This document shows positions 8,612-14,975 of a DNA stretch of 24,210 nt, one piece after another. The stretch covers positions 1 through 24,210 of the forward strand of contig CAYVDI010000010.1 of assembly GCA_964450795.1 (NCBI GenBank). The letters are read 5' to 3'. Every line of letters begins with the position of its first letter. Within the stretch, counting starts at the first letter, position 1. Under the pieces are notes generated by a model, which worked only from the letters and a program-made list of their open reading frames with translations, ran no database searches and was not told the origin of the DNA. This DNA comes from JAGOTT01 sp964450795. Lineage in GTDB: Bacteria; Patescibacteriota; Minisyncoccia; Moranbacterales; UBA1568. Made by a program: the position numbers and the translations under genes.

Positions 8612-9645
8612 ACGAGGCGAAATTTTTCCTTCCGTTCGCGCTCTCATTCCTTCTTTCCGTCGCATTCCTTTCGTCCGTGACTTTCCTGTCGGGGAAATTC
8701 CTGCCGTGGGTCCGAGACGAAGCCGGCCGGACGCATAAGCGCATCTCCCGATTCGGGGGAGTCGCGCTTGTCCTCGCGTTCGTATCCGCTGTTGTCGCGA
8801 ATATGGATCTCGAGATCACTCCTCAGCTCACGGGGCTCCTCCTCGGCGCCTCGTTCATCCTTGTCGTCGGATTCCTCGACGATGTCACGCCGGTGTCGTG
8901 GACCACACAGCTTCTCTTCCAGGTCGGACTCGGGGTGCTCATATTCCTTTTCGGTATGCGCGCCTGGGTACTGACGAATCCGTTCGGCGATCCCATCTTC
9001 CTCCGACCCGAGCAGTGGCCGATCCCAAGCCTTCTCATCGGAATTCTCTGGACGGTGCTTGTCATGAACGCCGTGAACTGGGCGGACGGCGTCGACGGAC
9101 TGCTTGGAAGCGTGGCGACCGTGGCCTTCACCGCGATATTTCTCGTCTCGCTCCGTCCCGACGTGAATCAGCCGGCGGTCGCGATCTTGGCCGCGGTTTC
9201 CATCGGGTTCTCCGTCGGGTTCCTCCTTTTCAACATTCCGCCCGCGCGGATTATCGCCGGAACCGCCGGCGCATTCCTCGTCGGGTTCCTGATCGCCGCG
9301 CTGTCGCTCTTCTCCGGAGCGAAGATCGCTACCGCGCTTCTTGTCCTTTCCGTCCCGGTGCTTGATGCGCTCTTCGTCGTCCATGACCGCCTTCGGGCGG
9401 GAGAATCGCCCTTTCGGGGTGGTGACGCGCGGCATCTCCACGACCGTCTCCGGGGGATCGGCTGGTCCGACCGACGGATCGTCTTCGTGTACGCTGTCAT
9501 CTCCGCCACTTCGGCCGCCGCCGCGCTTTTCCTGCCGGCGCTCGGGAAATTCTTCTTTCTCGCCGCGCTCGCGCTCGCGTTCATATTCTTCGTGTCCGCG
9601 GTGAAACGGAAGCTTGGCGGCCGGTCGGATGTACTACGGGCATGA
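8608..9645 (+). CDS. MraY/WecA-family polyprenyl-phosphate phosphosugar transferase
   Basis: A 345-aa polytopic membrane enzyme with about ten helices. It overlaps the glycosyltransferase by ATGA. Family signatures are present: GFLDDVTP with D91-D92, NAVNWADGVDGL (N154, N157, D160, D163) and GDARHLHDRL (H276, H278), the HxHH-type block. This family moves a sugar-1-phosphate from a UDP-sugar to undecaprenyl phosphate at the inner face of the membrane, the first step of lipid-linked glycan assembly. WecA/TagO (GlcNAc-1-P) is a better fit than MraY because the neighbours are glycan rather than murein genes and the MraY peptide-recognition signature is not obvious. It acts together with the upstream GT2 enzyme. 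Confidence 0.9.
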   Translation: MNEAKFFLPFALSFLLSVAFLSSVTFLSGKFLPWVRDEAGRTHKRISRFGGVALVLAFVSAVVANMDLEITPQLTGLLLGASFILVVGFLDDVTPVSWTTQLLFQVGLGVLIFLFGMRAWVLTNPFGDPIFLRPEQWPIPSLLIGILWTVLVMNAVNWADGVDGLLGSVATVAFTAIFLVSLRPDVNQPAVAILAAVSIGFSVGFLLFNIPPARIIAGTAGAFLVGFLIAALSLFSGAKIATALLVLSVPVLDALFVVHDRLRAGESPFRGGDARHLHDRLRGIGWSDRRIVFVYAVISATSAAAALFLPALGKFFFLAALALAFIFFVSAVKRKLGGRSDVLRA

Positions 9646-10082
9646 ACTGGGATGCGAACAAATCATATGCGTTGCTGCTTCTGCCGCTCGTTATCGCAGG
9701 ACTCCTCTTTTTCATGAAGCAAAGACATGATCCATCCGGGCCGGCGCTTCGAATCGGAGAACGGACATGGTATGCGGAGGTGGCTGATACCGCCTCTTCC
9801 CGCGCGAAAGGACTTTCCGAGCGCGATTCGCTCTGCGCGGATTGCGCGATGATCTTCCGCTTCGATGTCGAAGACGCGTACGGGTTCTGGATGAGGGGAA
9901 TGCGTTTTCCTCTTGATATCGCCTGGGTCCGAAAAGGGAAGGTCGTCCATATAGAACACCGTGTCCCGGCGGATTTTTCCGGTATCATGACGCCTTCCGG
10001 CCCGGCTGACACCGTGCTCGAGGTGAATGCGGGCGACCTCGACGCGATCCCTGTCGGCACCGATATCGAGGTCCGCCTATGA
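9642..10082 (+). CDS. Membrane-anchored DUF192 protein
   Basis: A 146-aa protein that overlaps the previous gene by ATGA. Residues about 9-26 form a signal anchor (YALLLLPLVIAGLLFF). The rest is a DUF192 domain with its recognised blocks: SSRAKGLSERDSL, CAMIFRFDVED, YGFWMRGMRFPLDIAWV, then VLEVNAGD. The domain lies outside the membrane and is a small beta-barrel-like fold of unknown biochemical role in bacteria. Two cysteines (LCADCAM) sit where many homologues have a hydrophobic residue. Coupling to glycan genes may reflect only a shared transcript. Confidence 0.88.
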   Translation: MNWDANKSYALLLLPLVIAGLLFFMKQRHDPSGPALRIGERTWYAEVADTASSRAKGLSERDSLCADCAMIFRFDVEDAYGFWMRGMRFPLDIAWVRKGKVVHIEHRVPADFSGIMTPSGPADTVLEVNAGDLDAIPVGTDIEVRL

Positions 10083-10333
10083 AAACCTTCACCGAACGCG
10101 TACATGAGGAGGTACGGAAAATTCCGAAAGGGAGGACCGCCACCTACACAGAAATCGCCGCCCGTGCCGGAAGTCCGGGAGCGGCGCGTGCGGTCGGATC
10201 GGCTCTCCGGAAGAATTTCAATCCGGATATTCCCTGCCATCGGGTGATCCGAAGCGACGGGAGCCTCGGGCGCTACAACCGCGGCGATACGGAGAAAGAG
10301 CGGATTCTCCGGGAGGAAGGCGCGTTGCGGTGA
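10079..10333 (+). CDS. Short MGMT-family protein (Ada/Ogt DNA-binding and active-site domain only)
   Basis: An 84-aa protein that overlaps DUF192 by ATGA. It corresponds only to the C-terminal domain of O6-alkylguanine-DNA alkyltransferases: GRTATYTEIAARAG (recognition helix), then ARAVGSALRKN, and the active-site motif IPCHRVI with C53, followed by SDGSLGRYNRG. The usual N-terminal ribonuclease-H-like domain is missing. Alkyltransferase-like proteins of similar length usually replace the Cys with Trp; here the Cys is kept, so true alkyl transfer remains possible. Its role is direct repair of O6-alkylguanine, or damage flagging for excision repair. Confidence 0.9.
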   Translation: MKTFTERVHEEVRKIPKGRTATYTEIAARAGSPGAARAVGSALRKNFNPDIPCHRVIRSDGSLGRYNRGDTEKERILREEGALR

Positions 10334-10349
10334 CAAGGGAACGGGCGTC

Positions 10350-10377
10350 TTGCTTCCGCGGCGCATGATGATACAAT
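10350..10377 (+). promoter_or_regulatory. Promoter for the cytochrome b5-like gene
   Basis: TTGCTT (10350-10355), a 16-base spacer and TACAAT (10372-10377), with TGA directly before the -10, make a good extended promoter. Start of transcription would be near 10384, about 26 bases before the ATG. Confidence 0.65.
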
Positions 10378-10409
10378 GAAGGGCCGGAATAAATCATTTT
10401 CAAAAACAT

Positions 10410-10772
10410 ATGAAGGCGTTGATCGGTCTTGTAGCGGCGGTGGCGCTTGTCGGTGCGGGGTGGTTCATGTTCCGTGGGGCGGCACCGGCGGTCGACAAAG
10501 GTCAGATGACGACGGATTCCGCTCCGGTCGAAAAGAGGTCATACACCATGGATGAAGTGTCGGCTCACAAGGACGCGTCGAGCTGCCTTACCGTCATCCG
10601 TGGCAATGTGTACGATGTCACCGCATTCATCGACAAGCATCCGGGCGGGGACAAGAACATCCTCAAGCTCTGCGGTCTCGACGGCACCGAGGCGTTCGAG
10701 CGGAAGCACGGCGGACAGGAGAAACCGGAAAACGTCCTTAAGGGGTTCGAGGTCGGCACGCTCTCGAAGTGA
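10410..10772 (+). CDS. Membrane-anchored cytochrome b5-like haem-binding protein
   Basis: A 120-aa protein. Residues about 1-22 form a signal anchor (LIGLVAAVALVGAGWFMF). A short Ala/Pro linker leads to a cytochrome b5 domain with YTMDEVSAHKDASSCLTVIRG, VYDVTAFIDKHPGG and AFERKHGG. The two axial haem ligands are predicted to be H77 (in HPGG) and H100, spaced much as in b5 proteins. The domain is expected outside the membrane as a one-electron carrier or haem-binding module. It has its own promoter and a 20-base gap to the next gene. Such a protein is unexpected in a small, probably fermentative genome, so the electron partner and haem source are open questions. Confidence 0.88.
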   Translation: MKALIGLVAAVALVGAGWFMFRGAAPAVDKGQMTTDSAPVEKRSYTMDEVSAHKDASSCLTVIRGNVYDVTAFIDKHPGGDKNILKLCGLDGTEAFERKHGGQEKPENVLKGFEVGTLSK

Positions 10773-10792
10773 CCGTCCGTATCGGTTGATTT

Positions 10793-11236
10793 ATGAACAT
10801 CAGTGAACTCGGACACGTCGTCCTCTATGTCTCGGATCTCGATCGGTCCGCGTCGTTCTATCGTGACACGCTCGGATTCCGTGAAATCGGGCGCGGCGCG
10901 GGGCATGCGATCTTCTCCTCCGCGCGGACACATCATGAGCTCCTGCTTCTCCATGTAGGTGGCAGGCCGAGGGAACGGAGGGTCCCTGAACCGGGTCTCT
11001 ATCATATCGGGTTCAAGATAGGCGACACGCCGGAAAGCGTCCGCGAGGCGTATCGGGAACTATCCGGAAAGGGCGTCACGATCGTGGGGACGGCCGACCA
11101 TCATGTCACCCACAGCCTGTACATCCTCGATCCGGACGGCAACGAACTCGAACTCTATGCCGATGTCTCGGACGAATGGAAATCCGACCCGGGTGCCATC
11201 ATGAGACCGACCAAAGCGCTTCCGCTCGACAGTTGA
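10793..11236 (+). CDS. VOC-family metalloprotein (glyoxalase/extradiol dioxygenase superfamily)
   Basis: A 147-aa single protein built of two beta-alpha-beta-beta-beta modules. It opens with GHVVLYVSDLDRSASFYRDTLGF, the typical VOC start, with H8 as a likely metal ligand. H71 in GLYHIGFKI and E120 in DPDGNELELYAD complete a His-His-Glu site of the extradiol-dioxygenase (CatE-like) type. The actual substrate cannot be inferred; members include catechol dioxygenases, glyoxalases and antibiotic-binding proteins. There is no clear Shine-Dalgarno before the ATG. It probably shares the transcript of the cytochrome b5-like gene. Confidence 0.85.
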   Translation: MNISELGHVVLYVSDLDRSASFYRDTLGFREIGRGAGHAIFSSARTHHELLLLHVGGRPRERRVPEPGLYHIGFKIGDTPESVREAYRELSGKGVTIVGTADHHVTHSLYILDPDGNELELYADVSDEWKSDPGAIMRPTKALPLDS

Positions 11237-11264
11237 CGCCATCCCTGTCCACGTGGTGTATAAT
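11233..11264 (+). promoter_or_regulatory. Probable promoter for the DUF5671 gene
   Basis: TATAAT at 11259-11264 is a perfect -10 box. TTGACG at 11233-11238 overlaps the stop codon of the VOC gene, but the spacer is 20 bases, longer than ideal. The start of transcription would be about 20 bases before the ATG at 11291. Confidence 0.45.
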
Positions 11265-11290
11265 TCATCGGTAACCAGTATCGGAACACT

Positions 11291-12472
11291 ATGAATACCT
11301 CGGAATATGTGGTGTCGCGCATCCGGGTGGGTGTCGCGAAGGCGGAGATACGGGAGGAGCTTCTCGCCGTCGGTTGGTCGGAAGAGGAGGTGGACGCGGC
11401 GTATCGCGACGGTGTCGTCGCGCTCGGCGTTCCTGTCCCGAACGAAGGGAATCGCCCGACGCTTTCGCGGAAATCCTCGACGGCCGACGTCATCGTGAAC
11501 CTGTTCTCGTTCATCCTGCTCGGCATCGTCGCCACCGCGCTCGGGACGCTCTATTTCGGCATCGTCGAGGAGGTGTTCCCGGATCCGCTCTCCGGAACGG
11601 GGTATTACAGCGAGTCCGCGGCGATGAGTTCGATTCACTATTCGATCGCCGCGCTTCTCATTGGTTTCCCGCTCTACTACGCCGCGATGCGGATCTGGTT
11701 CCGAAAATTCCGCGAGGACGAAGGTCGGACCGAATCGAAGCTCTCCAAGTGGCTTACGTATCTCGTGCTCCTGGCCGCATCGGTGACGATCGTCGGCGAT
11801 CTCATCGCGGTCGTGTTCACCTTCCTCCAAGGTGAGATTACCGCGAGATTCTTTCTCAAAGCGCTCACGATTTTCGTCATCGCGGGCATCATATTCGGAT
11901 TCTACTTCCTTGAACGCAGGAAGATCCAGTATCGCAAGGACATCCCGCGGGTCGTCTTCAGGAATCTCGGTTCCGTCGTCGCGGTCGTCGTCGTGGTCGG
12001 CATCGTCCTCGGATTCTTTGCGGGCGGTTCTCCGGAGATGGCGCGGAAACGTTCGTTCGACACGAAGCGGGCGAGCGACCTCTCGACATTGTCCGGATGC
12101 GTCGAAAGCTACGCGACCGATCTCGGAGCGCTTCCGACCTCGCTCCAGGACCTCAGGAAATCGAGCATGTATTCGTACTGCGCGGGCTCGATGCGGGATC
12201 CGGAGACGAGCGCGGAGTACGGATACCGCATCGTCACGCCGTCGCGGATGCAGGGCGCGGCGCGTGTCGGGGAATTCGAGCTCTGCGCTACCTTCTCGCT
12301 TCCTTCGTCCGGAACTGACGGATCGGCTCCGTATGGCGACAGCGCCGCGATCTGGAACGAGCACGGAGCCGGTCGCGACTGCGACACAGTGACCGCCCAG
12401 CTCGGGACGATCGCACCGGTCGCTCCGGAGGACACTTCATATCTCCCGAGCCAACTTCCGATAAAACCGTAA
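11291..12472 (+). CDS. DUF5671 membrane protein with a pseudopilin-like C-terminal domain
   Basis: A 393-aa protein with three parts. Residues about 3-45 form a short helical module (IRVGVAKAEIREELLAVGWSEEEV). Residues about 60-250 carry five predicted membrane helices; four of them, ending near FYFLERRKIQYRKD, match DUF5671. The last helix (AVVVVVGIVLGFF) is followed by RKRSFDTKRASDLSTLSGCVESYATDLGALPTSLQDL, then DPETSAEYGYRIV and FELCATF. That outer domain resembles the globular part of GspG-type major pseudopilins. It may act in envelope or secretion processes. The resemblance to pseudopilins is by eye only. The gene has its own likely promoter and is followed 13 bases later by the GFA gene. 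Confidence 0.82.
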   Translation: MNTSEYVVSRIRVGVAKAEIREELLAVGWSEEEVDAAYRDGVVALGVPVPNEGNRPTLSRKSSTADVIVNLFSFILLGIVATALGTLYFGIVEEVFPDPLSGTGYYSESAAMSSIHYSIAALLIGFPLYYAAMRIWFRKFREDEGRTESKLSKWLTYLVLLAASVTIVGDLIAVVFTFLQGEITARFFLKALTIFVIAGIIFGFYFLERRKIQYRKDIPRVVFRNLGSVVAVVVVVGIVLGFFAGGSPEMARKRSFDTKRASDLSTLSGCVESYATDLGALPTSLQDLRKSSMYSYCAGSMRDPETSAEYGYRIVTPSRMQGAARVGEFELCATFSLPSSGTDGSAPYGDSAAIWNEHGAGRDCDTVTAQLGTIAPVAPEDTSYLPSQLPIKP

Positions 12473-12485
12473 TCGCCGGAATCCT

Positions 12486-12833
12486 ATGAAATATCAGGGT
12501 GGATGCCACTGCAAGGCGGTCCGATACGAGGTGGAGGCGGATCTCTCGCGCACGATGACCTGCAACTGCTCGCACTGCTCGGCGAAAGGATTCATTCTCT
12601 CCTTCGTGCCCGCGGAGAAGTTCACGCTCCTCTCGGGTGAGGATTCGCTTTCGGAGTACCGGTTCAACACGAAGAAGATCGCGCATCTTTTCTGTTCGGT
12701 CTGTGGGACGGAATCGTTCGCCCGTGGCTCGGATCAGGAGGGGAATCAGACTATCATGATAAACGTCCGATGCCTCGATGACGTCGACCTTTCCGCACTT
12801 CACCCGACCGAAGTCGACGGAAAAAGCTTTTAG
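12486..12833 (+). CDS. GFA-family zinc protein (CENP-V/GFA fold)
   Basis: A 115-aa protein matching the glutathione-dependent formaldehyde-activating enzyme/CENP-V fold. Zinc-site cysteines are visible: GCHCKAVRYE (C7, C9), CNCSHC (C26, C28, C31) and FCSVCGTESF (C70, C73). The length is typical of single-domain bacterial members. Despite the family name, activity on S-hydroxymethylglutathione has not been supported for many members, so a reaction is not assigned. It follows the DUF5671 gene at 13 bases and precedes the 170-aa protein by 54 bases. Confidence 0.9.
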   Translation: MKYQGGCHCKAVRYEVEADLSRTMTCNCSHCSAKGFILSFVPAEKFTLLSGEDSLSEYRFNTKKIAHLFCSVCGTESFARGSDQEGNQTIMINVRCLDDVDLSALHPTEVDGKSF

Positions 12834-12887
12834 GATGTAACAAATGCCGATTTCCTTTTTCGGAGAATCAGGGAAACATCTTCCGTC

Positions 12888-13400
12888 ATGAAAAAGATCT
12901 CCCATATCACCGTACACGACCGGATGCAGGACGGGTACGAGTACGATCTCGTCGAACCGGAAGGGAAGCATTTCGATCCGGAATTCCGCCCGGACCTTTC
13001 GCCGAAGCAGATGCTCGCGCTCGGGGTCTTCGGCGGGAAATATATGACCGACTGCCAAGACGAGTTCCCGGAAGACTGGTTCGCGCATGCGAAGCTTTCC
13101 CCGGACAGGAAAGACCCTTCGCTCAACTGTTTCGGCGTCGACGCGAGTCAGCCGCTCTCCGAATGGAAGCGGAAGGGATGGATCTCCCGAGAGGATCCGC
13201 GCGGATGGTTCCAGTGGTACTGCCGCTACTTCCTCGGCCGGAGGATCCCCGAGGAGGACGCGCGCCAGATAAAGCGGTGGAAGGCGATCGCCCGTCACAT
13301 CGCACAGCTCCAGGCCAACTGCCGTCCGAGGGACGTGTCCTGCCGTCCGCGCCAGCGCCAGGCGATCCTTCACTGGGCGTACGACAGCCGGAAGATGTGA
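12888..13400 (+). CDS. Conserved 170-aa protein of unknown function
   Basis: The sequence has strongly conserved-looking blocks: ALGVFGGKYMTDCQDEFPEDWF, NCFGVDASQPLSEWKRKGWI, EDPRGWFQWYCRYFLGRRIP, EEDARQIKRWKAI and CRPRQRQAILHWAYDSRK. From memory, proteins with these blocks occur in diverse bacteria and also in fungi, but I know of no named function. The aromatic and basic residues packed around DPRGWFQWYCRY and RPRQRQA suggest a nucleic-acid or nucleotide-binding surface, which is a guess. It is the last gene before a strong terminator and the start of the A/T-richer island. Confidence 0.8.
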   Translation: MKKISHITVHDRMQDGYEYDLVEPEGKHFDPEFRPDLSPKQMLALGVFGGKYMTDCQDEFPEDWFAHAKLSPDRKDPSLNCFGVDASQPLSEWKRKGWISREDPRGWFQWYCRYFLGRRIPEEDARQIKRWKAIARHIAQLQANCRPRDVSCRPRQRQAILHWAYDSRKM

Positions 13401-13424
13401 GCCCGTCATCCCGAAAAATACGAT

Positions 13425-13452
13425 AAATCCGCCTGTACAAGCGGATTTTTTT
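13425..13452 (+). terminator. Strong intrinsic terminator and left edge of the island
   Basis: AAATCCGC (13425-13432) pairs with GCGGATTT (13441-13448) around an 8-base loop, and the T-run continues to 13452. Base composition becomes visibly A/T-richer just after it. Confidence 0.9.
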
Positions 13453-13547
13453 GTGGGAGAATGGGAAGTGTGAAGAGGAAAGCAGAAAGTCGTGGTGAAA
13501 CAAGATCAGGGGAGGGGTGGTGATAAGGGATTGGAAAAAATAAGGAT

Positions 13548-14297
13548 ATGGACGGATTTTGGGATTCGGTTTCAATCTGGCTCAAAGAAAAGACGAGCAG
13601 CCCGTTGTACTTTACGTATATTGCATTTTTTGTTGCATGGAATTGGAAATTTTTTCAGCTTATTTTTTTGGAAGATGCAAGCGCGTTTAGTACACCGAGA
13701 ATCGAATATATCGATGGCCATTTGCTTTTTTCATTTTCGGTTCCCTGGGTTTGGCATTGGATAGCAGTTGTCTGCGTTTGGCTGGCGAATGCGCTATGGC
13801 ATGTGCTGCCACCAGCAATTTTCACCTTTCTTTCTATAAAGTATCTTCCAATGGTTCATAAGTGGGCATTTGGTATTTATGTGAAGAATCACTTTGAAAG
13901 AAAGCGAATGTACAGAGAGGCTGATCTTGAGTATCAGAAAGAGAAAACGGTGTATACAAAGGAAGTTGCAAAAGAAAAAAAAGAGCAGGCAAAGCAGAAG
14001 AGTATTATTAAGAAAAGCCAGACTCAAGAAGAAAGATGGGACGAGGAGTATGAAGATTTCAAGAAAGATGCCCTCTTTCAAAAATTTCAACAGATTGTTG
14101 ATGTTGTCTATACTAATAAAGGGGAAACTAGTACATGGGCAGGGGCAGCTTATCAAAGACTTGTTGGTGCCGATATATTGGCACTTGCTCATGCAAAAGG
14201 GCTGGTTGAGATTTCCAACCAAAATAGTGATGAGAAGATTTCGTTTACCGAGAAAGGAAGGTACTTTGTTAAGCGGTATCTTGCTAGTGAACTATGA
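13548..14297 (+). CDS. Membrane protein with coiled coil and winged-helix-like tail, heading the defence island
   Basis: A 249-aa protein. The N-terminus (FWDSVSIWLKEKTSSPLYFTYIAFFVAWNWKFF) leads into a first membrane helix at about 19-41; one or two more lie at about 66-98. A very Lys/Glu-rich coiled coil spans about 113-175. The tail (about 180-249: WAGAAYQRLVGADILALAHAKGLVEI, then EKISFTEKGRYFVKRYL) looks like a winged helix. N-termini of the type 'SSPLY...WNWKFF' recur in uncharacterised proteins that I associate with phage-defence neighbourhoods, from memory only. AAGGAT abuts the ATG at 13548. It stands 18 bases before the methylase genes and probably shares their transcript. A role as membrane sensor or effector is inference. 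Confidence 0.75.
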   Translation: MDGFWDSVSIWLKEKTSSPLYFTYIAFFVAWNWKFFQLIFLEDASAFSTPRIEYIDGHLLFSFSVPWVWHWIAVVCVWLANALWHVLPPAIFTFLSIKYLPMVHKWAFGIYVKNHFERKRMYREADLEYQKEKTVYTKEVAKEKKEQAKQKSIIKKSQTQEERWDEEYEDFKKDALFQKFQQIVDVVYTNKGETSTWAGAAYQRLVGADILALAHAKGLVEISNQNSDEKISFTEKGRYFVKRYLASEL

Positions 14298-14315
14298 TGT
14301 TTTGATAGGGTTTTT

Positions 14316-14975
14316 ATGAATCAGATACAGTCAAAAGAGCGAGTGCGAAATCATGGCGAAGTATTTACCGCTGAGCGGGAGGTAAATGCCATGATTGATC
14401 TGGTTCGGTACGAGGCCGAGAGCATCGAATCTCGGTTTCTCGAGCCCGCATGCGGGACTGGAAATTTTCTCGTTCCTATTCTTGAACGAAAAATGGCGCG
14501 TGTAAAAAGAGATTACCGAAGAAGCCAATTCGAATTCGAGCGGAACGCCGTTATAGCGGTTGGGAGTATATACGGCATCGATCTTCTTTCGGATAATGTC
14601 GAGGCGTGTCGGGGGCGATTGTTTTACGTATTTGATTCCGTATATCTCTCGCTTTACAAAGGAAGGTGCAAGGAACCGATACGCGACGCTGTCCGGTTCA
14701 TACTTGGGAAAAATATCATAACCGGCAATGCGCTCACACTGAAAACGGAAGGTAATCACCCGGAGTCGATTATTTTTTCGCACTGGTCTCCGCTTCATGG
14801 AAAAATAAAACGGCGCGACTATTTCTTTGAAGAACTGATTCCAAAAGATGAAACCTCCGATTCGCTTTTTGCCACGAAGCAGCTGTCGGACGAGGGTAAT
14901 CCGATATTTCTCCCGAAATCCATACGATCATTTCCTCTTGTGAGCATTTTGCGCCTCGCGTATGAAAGCAACTAA
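14316..14975 (+). CDS. Restriction-modification methylase subunit A: SAM motif present, NPPY absent
   Basis: A 219-aa protein with the opening ERVRNHGEVFTAEREVNAMIDLV, common in adenine-N6 methylases. The SAM-binding motif I is intact (FLEPACGTGNFL, residues 41-52) and is followed by the acidic motif II in IYGIDLL (D89). The catalytic motif IV (N/D-PP-Y/F) is missing; its place is taken by IIFSHWSP, followed by KIKRRDYFF. A short tail ends SFPLVSILRLAYE. It overlaps the next gene by 14 bases, which signals translational coupling and a shared complex. The simplest reading is one half of a two-subunit adenine methylase. A regulatory or specificity subunit is an alternative. Confidence 0.88.
   Translation: MNQIQSKERVRNHGEVFTAEREVNAMIDLVRYEAESIESRFLEPACGTGNFLVPILERKMARVKRDYRRSQFEFERNAVIAVGSIYGIDLLSDNVEACRGRLFYVFDSVYLSLYKGRCKEPIRDAVRFILGKNIITGNALTLKTEGNHPESIIFSHWSPLHGKIKRRDYFFEELIPKDETSDSLFATKQLSDEGNPIFLPKSIRSFPLVSILRLAYESN

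Noticed and set aside
11060..12364. 434-codon minus-strand open frame across the VOC and DUF5671 genes
   Set aside because: It spans two good plus-strand genes and their promoter, and is extremely Arg/Asp/Glu-rich.
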